Source: Heliocybe sulcata (Eukaryota; Basidiomycota; Agaricomycetes; Gloeophyllales; Gloeophyllaceae). Taken from it: a DNA stretch of 64,000 nucleotides. Location: positions 62,001 to 126,000 of the forward strand of contig ML213503.1 of NCBI GenBank assembly GCA_004369045.1, read 5' to 3'. Each line of letters opens with the position of its first letter. Position 1 is the first letter of the stretch. The translations under genes were made by a program, and so were the position numbers. Under the pieces are notes generated by a model, which was not told the DNA's origin, searched no databases, and saw nothing but the letters and a program-made list of their open reading frames with translations. Shown piece after piece: positions 23,199 to 34,995 of this stretch.

Positions 23199-26100
23199 AT
23201 GAGCTCCGAAAACCTCAACCAGCCTCGTAAACTATCCAGGCCTCTCCCAAACACTCCGCGAGGGTCGCCAGAGCCGCTGCCACCTACCACCACTGCCGTG
23301 TCGCCGACCAATTTCTACGGGAGTAAGGCACCGCCAAAGCACCCATCCAGGCTCTCCACAGGATCAGGGTCATCAGGCTTGGGCTTAACCGCACCTCAAC
23401 CAACGAAATCTCCAACTGTAGGCTCCTCCCACACTAGATATCGCTCCATCTCCCCGCCCTCGCCCTTTCGCGAACCTGAGCTCGTCTCCGAGGAGCCCCT
23501 ACCCGCCGCCGATTTCGCTCAACAGGGCTGGGGCACCTCGCCCGGTACCAGCACATGGGGCACCTCCACTGGCGCAAGCGCATGGGATAACTCGGGCGGC
23601 TGGGCCACGACGGATACCTTCGACTCGGGGTGGTCGGGTGCACTGGGTCCGGCGGAGTTTGACAATGGTTTCAAAAAGGTTGAGATCGACGGACGGAGCG
23701 AGGAAGAAGAGCGGGACTGGTGGGACCCTGCCGTGCGCGTGAGGTTCTCAAGGCCAGGCTATGGCGTGCTCCCACCGCTGCTCGAGGAGCGGTTGTATAA
23801 TCCCGAACACACACTGTATTCAGTCAGTGTCTCCCCGCCCGATCTCAAACCCGACAAGGATAGGGATGTGAGCCGATTCGTGGCTCCCAGCGCAGAGGAG
23901 GTACGCACAGCTGTACCGCACCCGAACTCGTATTACTGCAGAAGGTTCAACGGGTGGGTCCTCGTCCTGTGGCGGTCGTCGACCGTCGTCCCGTCGATTG
24001 ATGTCAAGGCCTTCATCGAGCTCTCGCAGGAGTGCGATATCCAGTTGCCGGACCAGGAGAGGAGGAAGCGGACGGCGAGCTGTGTAGGGCAGGAGAATCC
24101 TCTTGGCGGCCCGGCAAACAAGACGCACCATTTTCACCGTTACCCGAGGGTCGTGAGCGCGCTGGAGCTCAACCCTCCTCTACGCAGGCAGCAGTGGGAG
24201 CTGGCGGCGCAAAAGAAGCACGCCAGGCGGCGTATGACTGTCCAAGGCGACTTTGCGTCGTCCGTATCCGACCACAAGATGGAGATGGACGAGGAAGAGC
24301 CGGGTAAAGATGATTTGCTGGACCTCTATATGTGCTGCCAGTGCTCAGTCTATGTGATCGGCTCGCCTGAAGTCATACCTGGTGTGATACCGATCAAGTG
24401 GCTGGAGGAGTTTGTGAGGGATCGGAAGGAGAACCCGAGTCCGGAGAGGAACGGGGATGCGACGGTCGTGGGTGGGCTGGAGACAGTCATTACGTGGGTT
24501 CTGCGGCGTGCATACGAGTCGTCCAGATATTGACACACGACCTCGTATTACAGGGTCATCGAGAACAAGCTATGGAAAGCGAACGATCGCGGCTTGCCGG
24601 TTATGCGGCCTGCGTTCCAGCGCAAAATAGGATGGAACAATGCCGTGTGCGTGGTATCATTCCAGTGCTACTGGGATTGAAAGCTGACTTGTAGCCTGGT
24701 TGTGCAGACGCCAGATATTCGACGCGCTGGGTTTCATATTCGATGGCGAGGACGACACTATCGCGCCGCCCCCTACTGACCCCACTACACCGGAGGGAAG
24801 AGCGAACAGAAGTAAGCTGCTGAGAGCGTGGGTGGAGCTTAGTGCGATGGTGGTGGATTATCGGAAACGATTTGGTGAGCTGCAGTTGGGCATCTGATAT
24901 GGATACGAGTCTGATCTATACTGCCGTCGCGCTATAGCAAATAATTTGAAACAGTATGATCCGCAGAAGATGTGGGTAAATATTGAGAATGTGAGGGAGA
25001 TGATCCAGAGTGGCATTGGAGCGCATGTGCAACAGAGTAAGTGTTATAAGGCAAGTGCGTGTTGAGTTGGCGTGCTGATAGTTCGTGAGTAGTTCCGCGC
25101 GGGTTGCTGCCCGACCAGCTGCTTCACTACTCGCCCATTGCGAAGGACTGGGAGGGGCTGGGCATGACGCCTACGTCATATTCCTGGGGTAAGCAACGTC
25201 CACATCTCGTACTCTCTGCCCGCTCATCCTGCGCGTAGAACTGCTCGTGTTCGCGTACCTCGCGCAGTGCCGGTGCGACCCCGTGCACACGGTGGAGTAC
25301 TTCACGCGCCTGTGCAACATCGTGTACGCGTTCCAGGCGCGGGGGGAGATGTGCCCGCAGGACCTGCAGACGTTCGTCATCGAGGAGCGCTCGCGGGGGC
25401 GGTTTACGATCGACGAGTTCGCGGCGGCGACGACGTGCCTTGGTTTTGGCCAGAACAACCGGCTGCGTGTGGACTTTGAGCCGGACACGGATGACGCGTT
25501 CGTGGTGGGGGCGTACAGGGATGCGGTGAAGGAGGCGTGGAAGCACCCGACAGATGCGGCGGGGAGGAGGAGGGATGTGGTGGATGCGCTGAGGGTGGTG
25601 GGGCAGGCGAGGGGGAGCAGGGCGTTGGTGGAGATGGCAAGGAGCGAGGAGAAGGAGGGGATGGGGCCGGAGAAGGCGTATAGCACGCTGGAGGTGCCGG
25701 CAGATGTGGACGAGGAGATGTTGCTCACTGTGTATGCGATGAGGGTGAGTGTCTTTTCGTTGGGTGAGGTGGGTGCTGATCGGTTGTGTATGCAGGTGGA
25801 GGAAAGACCGCATCAGGCAGAGGCGATGAGGGAGGCGGTAGGGGTTATTGCGGAGGTGAGGGATAGTGCGCGGTTGAAGCGGTTTTGGGAGACGGGGGTG
25901 GATCGTGCGTGCTGCTTGTGTTTGTGGTGGATGGCTGGGAACTCATGATTTGCTTCAAGCTGGACCTATTGGGCCCTTGGTTCCGCCTGACATGCCGCGG
26001 GGTCTCAACCAGCTCGGGAATACTTGTTATCTCAATTCACTGTTGCAGGTACGCTCATTTCCATGTCGTGTGGACACTTGGTTAATGGGATATGACAGTA

Positions 26101-28105
26101 TTTCTACACGATTAAGGACCTTAGGGACGCCGTTTCGGCTGCGGGCAATTCTGGGATGAAGAGCCTGGAAGAGGATAAACTGACAGAGGACGATTTGAAG
26201 CGGCATCGGGTGGGCGGGCGGCTGGTGACGAAGCGGGAGATTAGCCGGTCCAAGGATTGTGCGTTGACCGAAAATTATACCTTTTATTAGGGTTTGCTCA
26301 CGGTATGCAGTTGTCCGGCACCTGGCGGAGCTGTTTTGGCAGATGGAGAACAGCGAGCTTGCATCGGTGACGCCGACGCTGGATCTGGCGAAGCTGGCGC
26401 TGGTGACGAGTAAGGATGAGGAGGAGGATACGGGGGCGAGTGTGAAGACGGAGAGCTCGAATGATACGGACGCGACGCTTGTGGAGGATGCGCCGGCGCG
26501 GTATGCGGAGCCGGAGCAGGCGGGGAGTCCGGGGTCGATACTCGGGAAGCGCGCGAGGCGTGCGGGTGGGGAGGAGAGGATGGAGACGGATGAGGATGGG
26601 AAGGAGGATTATGTGATGGTCAAGTCGCCTCGTGCGGCCTCGACGCCTGTTACGCCGCCTGAGGCGGGTCCGTCGTCGGTGGTGGCGGTGGATAGGGATG
26701 GGGATGTGGAGATGGAGATGGGCGACCAGCAAGGGGAAGAGAAGAAGCAACCTCCGCCGTTGCCGCCGAGGAAGTCGACGGCGAAGGTCACGGATTCTGG
26801 TGGTATGATGTTCGGTAAGCGCTTGTTCGGGGTGTGCGGGGGGATGGGATACTGAATTTGCGGTTCACTAGGGAGGCAGCATGATGTCTCGGAGTGCATG
26901 GATAATTGCATGTTCCAGATTGAGACGGCACTGCTGAAATTTGATGAACTCGGTGGGTCGGAGGATGATAAGACGAGCGTGGTTAAGCGGTCAGTGGTGT
27001 CCCGTGCTGTGCTGTACCGCGTGTGGCTTAGTTTTTGCAGGCTGTTCTATGGCAAGATGCGGCAGCGCTTGACTGCCTCCGAGGACGACCGCAGGCCGAA
27101 GGCTTCTGTACATGAGAAGGAGGACTTGTTTTCGCACCTGCCGGTCAATGTCTCGGAGGAGGGGTATGATATCTACGACGGCCTGAGCGGGTACTTTGAC
27201 GACATTGTCGAGTTTGATGGGAAGAAGGCGAGGATGGAGGTGTCTCTCGTCGATTTGCCTCCTTTGCTGCAGATTCAGCTCCAGGTATGGGCGAGTCGTC
27301 AGCTCACTTGGGACAGTTCTGAATGGGGTTGGTTTAGCGCGTGCAATTCAACCGGGAGACGCTGCAGCCGTACAAGTCGCAGGCCTATGTCAAGTTTGGG
27401 GAGGCGGTGTACATGGATCGGTTCATGGAGAGCGCCGATCCGCAGAAGAAGGCACGGTCGAAGGCGATCCAGTCGGAGCTGAACGCTTGTCGAGATCAGA
27501 TACAGCGGTTGACACAGGGCAGGGTGAGTGTTGCATTTTATACAGACGGGATGACGAACTGACGTCGTCTCGTAGCACGCTCCGTATGGGCAACGCCTCT
27601 CCGACACGCACGAATTCCTGACAGACCATCGGGCGTACCTCCCCGAGGGCGGTGACGACTTGCTAGCTCACTTGAAGCGCGACGAGGAGCAGCTGCAAGT
27701 CAAGCTCGATAGGCTGCGGGCGCACGCGGTGGAGCTCAAGAAGGACTTGGAGGCTGTTTGGGAGAACGACCGTGAGGCGGCGTATGAGCTGACGTCGGTG
27801 TTTATCCACCGCGGGACGTCGCCGTCGTGGGGGCATTATTTCTTCTACTCGCGGCACTTGCCTGACCGGCCGGATGAGTGGTTCAAGTATAATGATTCTT
27901 CGGTGAGCGCTGTGTCGAAGGAGGAGGTGTTGCGGGATACGACTGGGGACACGGCGAACCCGTATTTGGTGAGAGGCTCGATTTTTTTTCTCATTGAAAG
28001 GCGCTGACGCGGTGGCGGTAGCTTGTGTTTATGCGAAAGGACGCGGAAGTGGTGCATACCGTGAACAGGTTCGACCCGGCGAGTCTGATCGAGGAGGCGT
28101 CGTAG
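23199..28105 (+). CDS. UBP2: Ubiquitin C-terminal hydrolase, Ubp2 type
   Basis: Ubp2 is a large cysteine deubiquitinase that in yeast trims Lys63-linked chains and opposes the ligase Rsp5. This gene has roughly a dozen exons and is about 1,250 aa or more. A disordered Ser/Pro/Trp-rich N-terminus is followed by the Ubp2-specific region (HFHRYPRVVSALELNPPL, CCQCSVYVI, IGWNNAVRQIFDALGFIF), with helical UCH-repeat-like segments around 25240-25900. The catalytic domain starts at GLNQLGNTCYLNSLLQ (about 26010-26055, nucleophile Cys) and continues with DVSECMDNC and an acidic insertion (26340-26800). The His box ELTSVFIHRGTSPSWGHYFF lies near 27785-27845, followed by WFKYNDSSVS. The start is the first ATG after an open but ATG-less lead. 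The first splice junction (after about 24508) is uncertain. Confidence 0.92.
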
Positions 28106-29112
28106 CGTTGGTGTGGATAAAGTTTTGCTTCATGTTGTATACTATGCACGCACTCTATTCTGTCGCAAGCATGGCCTGTCGATACCATCATGCTATTGTA
28201 GCCGTATTCTTTGTGTAGGGTGATATGCAAACTAATCGTTGCTATTTCATCAAGACATCGAATCGCTGCCCGCCTCGCTCCCGCTCCAGCCGCTGCCACC
28301 GCCCCGCACTCGTATTCGCCGGTACTCACCGCTTCTGAACCTGATACTCACGTTGGTGAGTGCAGTCACATCATATCGCATCTAGAAAGGTCAGGATTAG
28401 CGGCCACTTTTGTCTGGAGAATTGCAATACACTCACCGTGCTGTGAAACTTGCCTGGCTCATTTTCCGTCGGCATTCTGCTTCTATCAGGAGGTCAGTAT
28501 TAGTTGAGAGCTGGTGCAATGCGACGTACCATGTCCTTGGTGAGGTTCCCCCATTTCTGCAAAGAAGGCGGGTCAGTATGACAGACCAGATGTACCCAGA
28601 CCTTTAAATCAGACGTACCCGAGCCCAGTAGAGTGCTTGCACTCGAGTCTGACAGATCAGATGCACCTGAGCCCAGTAGAGCATCCGCGCTGGAGTCCGA
28701 TAGAGCTACGCTCGAGTCCCATAAAGCGGGTGAAGCCTGCATTCCACTTTGCTGGCAGAACCGGGAAGTGGTATTGCATCCTCTTGCTGCCTAGCCCGCG
28801 AGAAGTGCAACTGTAATGAGTGGTAGCAGCTGGGGAGAGACAAAGAGCGACAGGGGAGGAGCGGGAGGGAGAGAGAACGCAGAGACTCAGCGAGGGGCAA
28901 GCGCAGGTATTAAGTCCCGACGTGTAAGAGGGTCATCTTGCAGCGAGGGAGACGATGCATTCAATTTATAGGCAAACAAGCTAGTGGACAGCCAAGTAGT
29001 TTAGCTAACTTAGTTGAAAGATGGCTTGCTTGAATTAGTCGCCATGCGACGAAGCACCTCGTCCTACCTCGTTCACATTGGCTGAACTGATTGACTTCTC
29101 ACTGGGCATCAT
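28106..29112. other. Intergenic region with an imperfect 48-base tandem repeat
   Basis: About 1 kb between UBP2 and the next gene, which converge. The only structure is an imperfect tandem duplication at 28607-28702. A small minus-strand frame through it (Ser/Asp-rich, SSAD/SSAS and LLGSG motifs) is too short and low-complexity to call. Confidence 0.4.
28607..28702. repeat. Imperfect 48-base tandem repeat, two units
   Basis: Two adjacent 48-base units share ATCAGA, GAGCCCAGTAGAG and GAGTC(T/C)GA at equivalent places. They differ at several scattered positions, so the duplication is not recent. Confidence 0.6.
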
Positions 29113-29941
29113 TCAATCCAGACCAGCAAGGCCCGCGCAGTCTGAGGGACCGGCGATAGAGAAGTTGTACGTTGCATGCATGCCGTGCACATCCGCGAAC
29201 GTGACGGGCTCGTCACCCGGCACGTACGGCGGGTAGAGCATTATTTTTCCTGTATTAAACCATTTAATCTTCTCCCCAGAACGCGCAAGGGAAAGGTATG
29301 TACCTTTGACAAAGGCGGGCTGCTCGACGGGGTGGGAATAGTCGTAGGTGTGTCTTCCGCATAGGAGGCTCCAGCCGAACCAGGTCTGACTGGAGGTGTT
29401 TCTGTACGTCTCGAGGCTCCACTTTGGCTGTTCCCCGTCGGCTAGGGGAGACATGGTGCTCGCCAGCGCGCCTTGGACTGTGTAGGGGTATTCTGATCCC
29501 GAGGTGTTGGCGGAGTCGGGCGGGGAGAAAGTTTCGAGCGAGGTAGGGAGGCCGAATTCGAGGAAGGAGCCGAGGACGTCGATGGATTGGTCGACGAAGA
29601 TGTGGGATTTGAACGTAAATGGGGTGGATGGGGAGGAGGAGAGGCGGGCGATGTTGGGGACTTCGAGTTTGGCTTCTTGGAAGGAGAGTTTGAGGGGCCC
29701 TGGGCCGGTTTGGAGTTCGCGGCCTAGCTCGACTGTGCAGGCATATGCGTTAGTTTTAGGTGGGAGGAGGTAGGGAGGGCGTACGGATGACGGGGACAGA
29801 GTCATTCGGGAGGTCGGGGAAGAGCGCTGGGTCGGGCGGGAGGATAGTTTTCCAGGAGGAGGCATTGAGCAGACGGGCGGCGGAGGCGGAGGGGAGGGGG
29901 AGGACGGCGAAGGTGACATTATAGGTGCCGCTGATGGACAT
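29113..29941 (-). CDS. Conserved fungal protein of unknown function
   Basis: Two exons, joined by a GTACGC...CACAG intron of about 50 bases near 29735-29790, give a protein of about 255 aa. It begins MSISGTYNVTFAVLPLPSAS and continues through VPVI into LELGRELQTGPGPLKLSFQ. Later blocks that look structured are FTFKSHIFVDQSIDVLGSFL, KWSLETYRNTSSQTWFGWS and WFNTGKIMLYPPYVPG. There is no signal peptide and no membrane segment. The composition suggests a compact beta-rich soluble protein. The shape (a repeated lipocalin/decarboxylase-like strand pattern, length near 260) made me think of an acetoacetate decarboxylase-like fold, but I cannot point to its catalytic lysine, so no function is assigned. 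The stop is at 29113-29115. Confidence 0.7.
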
Positions 29942-30655
29942 GGTTGACGTTGGGTAAAGAGGGAGGTACTTGTGGAAGGGTGAGGAGGGTTAGGACAAGG
30001 GGACGGCATGTGAAAAGAAGCAGAGAAGTCTTTGGGATGTGGGATTGTGCGTCGTTGAGCGCGAGCCCGTGATCATGCATCATGATCAGCGCATGGGTTC
30101 AAGAGATTGATAGGCGCAGAGATGCGAATGCAATGGTCTAACTGGAGGATTACTTCGTTTCTGATCACTTGCGGAAAGGTCCTATGGCGCACGGTCCTGT
30201 AAAACCAGCTATCCCATCCTGAGCGCTGAGCGCTGAGCGCCTGAGCCCTAATCACCGCACTCTGCCTGCAAAGACCCTCTCGTGCTGAGTAGAGACCTCC
30301 CGCGATAGCCGCCCAGAGCCAGCTCTTCATAGCTATAGCAACGGACCCGGAGAAGAAGTGTGGTCGCAGAACCTTGACTTGAAGCGGCAGGACTGGAATG
30401 AGAGAAGAACGTCACGAGGTCTCTTCGTTTATTCCGGTCCTGCTGCTCCAGGTGAAGCGTCGCTACATATGCATAGCGGATGTCGTCCAGCTTGTCGCGG
30501 TTACGTTCAACGTTCAATATTCAATGTTAAATATTCAACGGCATTTTATGACCGTGCGAAACCCGGTCATCAATCTGCGAACGCCTGCGGTAGTGCGTCT
30601 GAATCTTGGAAGCCGCGGCCCGCGATGGACGTAAACCGCTCGGATTCTTTCTACG
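29942..30655. other. Divergent intergenic region with short simple repeats
   Basis: These 714 bases lie between divergent genes. Two small repeats stand out: GAGCGCT repeated three times around 30221-30242, and an AT-rich run of TTCAATATT/TTCAACG variants at 30500-30540. No coding signal. Confidence 0.45.
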
Positions 30656-31400
30656 ATGGACGGGAGACGGGAGACGCTCGAGGTCGAAGATGAGGATGCG
30701 AGAGAGATGAGGATTAGTGAGCTTTTCAGTTTATGAAAGAGGAGGTGTTTATGAGGGCGTGATAGATGAGCTGTTGCAGAAGACAAACGCGTCTGCGGGC
30801 GAGAAGACCGTAGCTGCAGATGTGCAGAGTCTGCTTGGAGGTCCGAGTGACAGACCGCATGCGCTAGAGCCGCCTAGTGAACGTGCGCCTTCGTTTTTAA
30901 TGTAAACTGATCCTGCAATGTTGATCGTGACTCCTAGTGCTCTCGCGCGTGCAGGCGTTTATCCCGCAGCTTGCAGCATCGAATGCAGACCTCGAGAGTA
31001 GGATGAGGCAGGATCCAGGCAGTGTAGATATCGAGAATGTGAGCCAAGACGCGGGGCAGTACATCGAAATGGTGAGCATATACCTACTGCCTTTCCACCC
31101 GGTATGATAAACAACGTTCATCAGAACCTCGGTCTGGGCGTCTTCGAAGCTCGCGGCGACCAGACCCAAACCAGGCGCTCATCCTCTTCATCCTCAATGT
31201 CCATGCTCTCCTCCCTCTCCGGCTCCACCTCCGCACCGGACTCCTCCTCGGACGACGACTCTGATTCCGAATCCGCCTGCTCGGAAGGTAGGAGACGGGG
31301 GCCCCAGATGCGGAGGCCTATCAGGCCCCTGCCGCGCCGCGCCATCGTTGAGGTGAATGGGAGTAGGAGTCCGAGGGCGAGCTCGGTGCCGCCTCAGTAA
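30656..31400 (+). CDS. NOPCHAP1-like snoRNP assembly chaperone (DUF4598)
   Basis: NOPCHAP1 (C12orf45) helps deliver NOP58 to the R2TP machinery during box C/D snoRNP assembly in animals; fungal members carry the DUF4598 domain. Four exons (30656-30716, 30766-30876, 30938-31071, 31125-31400) encode about 193 aa. Diagnostic is the central stretch SRVQAFIPQLAASNADLESR followed by VDIENV and QYIEMNLGLGVFEAR, the last split by an intron after ATG. The N-terminus is acidic (LEVEDEDAREM) with ELLQKTNAS. The C-terminus is a Ser-rich acidic run followed by a basic RRRGPQMRRPIRPLPRR tail, fitting a nucleolar or nuclear protein. The splice sites were chosen because only they join the DUF4598 core in one frame. 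Confidence 0.8.
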
Positions 31401-31679
31401 TGAAGCTTCAAGGACGGGAGGGTGATGGCGATTGGAACTGTGTCTGTTCGGAGCGATGCGGGATTGTTCTCGGAGGAGTGTAGCCGCGCAAGCGTCTACA
31501 GTAGGGTCAATGAGTTTGTATGTTTGAAAGAGTACTGTTGATCGAGACATCGTTATAGATAGGAATGTCCCTTGGGAAGCTGGCTTCGATGGTCTGGGAC
31601 ACCACCCTATTCGACCATACTGCCAACTATACATCAAACCGCTTTTGAATTGATTCTTGGCCTCATTCTTGTCAGGCTC

Positions 31680-32260
31680 TGGGTCCATTGGTCGCCGCCC
31701 TGTGGATATTGTTAGCTACCTACGCCAGCATCGTCACGGCGAGAAGGACAATAATAAGGTATGCAAGCTGTACTGCCGGAATATGCATCGAAGGATGCAT
31801 CTATTCCTTCTATTCTAGCGCATATAACTGGATCGAAGCCTCCTACCATCGGTATGCACTCAGCGGTTGATTAGTTCGCCGTCCGACGCACGTTGAAACT
31901 TATCGATGCTGAAGCCGATCGTCTTGTCAAGGAGCCTATGTTTCGCTCGCGTGTCAAATGGGGCTGGGATTTTCTCTCGGGTTTCTCTCTCGACGCTATG
32001 CAGGTGAAAGTCGAGTCTGTCGCACCTGTGGCCAGGTCCTGCCTTACGACAATTGCTGTCGGTTATGCTCGCCGTGAAAGCTTAGCTGAATGGCGGAAAT
32101 CTCTGGAGGAGCAGATTGTAAACATGGAACAACAAGCTGAGGCGACTTCACATATGAATGACAAGTCCGAAAAAGAAGACAATGTACAACAGCTTAGAGG
32201 CTTGCAAAGATGCGATCCTGGGCTGGTATGTCTTCAAATTTCTATGAATATATCCCGTAG
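31680..32260 (+). pseudogene. Remnant resembling DUF6589-type basidiomycete genes
   Basis: An exon-like stretch at about 31673-31759 (SIGRRPVDIVSYLRQHRHGE) is joined by a plausible intron to 31882-32001 (FAVRRTLKLIDAEADRL then VKWGWDFLSGFSLDAMQ). It continues as VKVESVAPVARSC and a Lys/Glu-rich coil (about 32010-32200). The pattern of an 'ID.EAD.L', a 'WGWDFLS.FS' and an 'AP' block recalls the N-terminal part of DUF6589-type proteins, which are repeated in mushroom genomes. The typical DUF6589 core does not follow, so this is a fragment at best. The assignment rests on memory of the pattern only. Confidence 0.35.
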
Positions 32261-32569
32261 TTGATTAATAACATTGCAGGCTTGTTGCTTCATGATGCTC
32301 ATGATGCTCAGTTTCCGGAATCATATGGTGCCATTCCTTCCGAATAACGATCGGAGTCTTCCTGTTCACCTGCAATGCCAATCATCTCGTATACCAGGTC
32401 CTCTCCCACATCGGCCTATCGGCTTCGTATCAGACTGTCCCCGACCACCTCCATGCCCTTGGCCGCGATACTGCTACGAACGCTGCACTTCCGAGCTTCA
32501 TTCGAGTAGGTTCAAGACAACAGTCCGTTGCCGTATGTCTTCAAGCAACATGCAAGCGTAACGAGGGTC

Positions 32570-33075
32570 AGCTGGTTACCGGTTAGGGGCCCATGCGCAG
32601 CAGACCAACAAAGGTACGGGGTATAGCTTCACGAGTGCCGCTGGCATCGTACAGATGATACAGCTGCCTTCCATCCCTGTCACACTCGCGTCCCAAGACC
32701 ACGTCAACAGAGCGAGCCGGTAACTTGACCTCTACGTACATCGCTGATTGGCTGCGGCCTCGACACATTTCCATATCGAACACCGCTGCCCTGCGACAGC
32801 CGAGGACGCGGAGCCGCTTGCAATTGGTGGACGTGCCCTGATTGGCCCCGCGTGAAGCGGGGTGGTTGCGGGGTATGTCGGCCCTCCGCGTTTGTCCCTG
32901 TGTGCTACGCTCAGACTAACACATCGAGAGCTCTGGACTATGAACACATTGACTTCATGCGACGTTTCCTTTCCAGGCCGCATCCGAGCCAAGATCCCGA
33001 GATTTGCACTTATTTATATGAATATATGAAGCGGACTGAGACTGACGCGACTTACCTGCACACCTTCTTCACGAC
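32570..33075. other. Intergenic region upstream of the DUF6534 gene
   Basis: About 500 bases with no supported gene. TTATTTATATGAATATATG at 33009-33027, some 50-65 bases before the next ATG, is a likely TATA-type promoter element. A short GC hairpin-like sequence (CCCCGCGTGAAGCGGGG) lies at 32846-32862. Confidence 0.45.
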
Positions 33076-34925
33076 ATGGCATTCCAAGTAGAGAAGGCGC
33101 TGGGGGCAGTGCTCCTGGGTGGGCTAATCTCGCTAGGGTGCGTCGCCTTCGACTCGCGTATGGCTTAGATTAACGAGACACAATCCAGGCTGGCGGGTAT
33201 CGTCAGTATGCAGGCCTTCCTATATTTCAGGCTCTTCAGCAACGACTACAGGAGGGTCAAAGCTGCTGTACGTAGTTATACCCACCTGCATGCTCGTCAA
33301 GTGAAGGCTGACTTGGTGTTAGGTTTCCGTCGTGTGGTACGCTGCTCATCACAAAGGTCATGCCGATCAGGGTGCTCAACGACTTGCAGGGCCTTTGATA
33401 TGATCCACTCCGGTCTGATCTGCGCGGGGGCGTGGCAGTATATTATCCAGAGCTGGGGGAACGACGCCACCCTCGATACCATCCCAATGTGCGTATCCAG
33501 TCCCAGATCACTCCGCTAGCCGCTCATGTCAAATTATGTAGACCGATCGCTGTGGGTAACCTCCGTACTTCTTACGATTAAATAGCTGAGCGGCAGACAG
33601 CTCACGATTATAGTCACGGTGAGCTCGGTAGTATATCCTCGTAATCCAAGCTCACGGAGATCCTCAGGCGGTCGTAACATTTATCGTGCACAGGTACGCA
33701 GCTCCCCCGCTCTCGATGGCTATATGCTCAGAAATAGCAGCTTCTTCACGCACCGCGTGCTCGTCCGTGAGTCCCCTCCCTTGATCACGACCTCTGATTA
33801 TTGATGACGCCGCAGTGAGCAAGCACAACTGGGTTATATGTGGGCCGATGTGGGTCCTCGCGTTTTTCCGCTTAGGTATGCGCGCCCTTGATCTCGGGGG
33901 ATAGACGCTGACGTGCTTTCGCGCAGTCTGTGCTTCGAGTAGGCTTTCACGTTATTGTAAGCGTTCATTATGGTACTGACACAGCCTCGATCGCCAGCCA
34001 CAACAGCGCTCATGCAAGTCTCTCCCCCTCCATGCTGTCATCCTTTCTCCACTAACCCAATACCTCAGGATCAACCTCCAAAGCTTCGACCTCTTCATGT
34101 CGCGTTGGAGAGTACGTCTCCTCGCCTCCTCTCCCCCTCCCTCCAGAAACTCAGATCTCACAGTGGATATTCACACTCGGCCTCGCCACCTCCGCCGCCG
34201 TCGACATCCTCATTGCCGCCTCCCTCTGCGCCTACCTCCGCAGCAGCCGCACCGGTTTCTCAAGGTCCGCACCGCCCTTCTGAGAAGAAGCTGAGGCTGA
34301 TGCGACATGTAGTATGGACCACATCATTGATACGATTATGCTGTATACCATTAACAACGGGACTCTAACATCGTACGTCCCATCCTCCAATCCTCCCAAA
34401 ACTTGCCTTAAAATCGCACATGCTCGACAACACAGCCTGGCAACCGTCATCTCCCTCATCTGCGTACGTCGCGTTCTCCCCGCATTCTCCCACCTAACCA
34501 CAATAACAGTGGCTCGCAATGCCGCGCAACCTCATCTTCATGGGCTTCCACTTCGCCATCAGCAAACGTACGTCCCACGTCCCACCTCCCCCTTCCCTCT
34601 CTAACCCACTCGACAGTATACGCCAACTCCTTCCTCGCGACGTAAGGCCCCATTAAACTAATTTTCACTCTCTAACATCCTACCCAGCCTAAACACGCGC
34701 GACACATTCCGCAGCCGCCCCCACGGCTCCTCGAACCACGACTACCCCATGCCCGTCATCTTCCAAGGCAGAGTCACCACCGACCGCTTCGCAGAGGACC
34801 CACTCACCACCACCGCCCAGTGCACAACAAAGGTCCGTCAAGCTACTCCTCTCAATCCCGCATATCGCTCACAGTAAACGCAGCTCCAAATCAGCGTCGA
34901 GAAATCTACCCATACAGCTACATAA
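33076..34925 (+). CDS. DUF6534-type integral membrane protein
   Basis: This is a complete member of the multi-helix membrane family DUF6534, abundant in Agaricomycetes and of unknown function. It is broken into about a dozen short exons. Readable blocks in order: MAFQVEKALGAVLLGGLISLG, GIVSMQAFLYFRLFSNDYRR, VSVVWYAAHH, FDMIHSGLICAGAWQYII, FFTHRVLV into LSKHNWVICGPMWVLAFF, INLQSFDLFMSRWR, WIFTLGLATSAAVDILIAA, SLCAYLRSSRTGFS, MDHIIDTIMLYTINNGTLTS, LATVISLIC, FHFAISK, YANSFLA and LNTRDTFRSRPHG. The polar cytosolic tail ends in VEKSTHTAT. About seven hydrophobic segments are expected. The gene is a close paralogue of the partial gene at the left edge of the window, sharing intron positions. Exon limits are approximate. 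Confidence 0.82.
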
Positions 34926-34995
34926 AACACTTATATACCTGCCATGTACCACCACCACATTAACTACCTCCAAATTCAAGTAATGAATGCCAATC

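Noticed and set aside
25127-25813. A 228-residue minus-strand frame within UBP2
   Set aside because: Composition is His/Arg/Pro-biased as expected for the antisense of a GC3-rich gene. The plus strand carries the conserved Ubp2 region.
32846-32862. Short GC hairpin as a terminator or RNA gene
   Set aside because: An isolated 5-6 base-pair stem is not informative in a fungal intergenic region.
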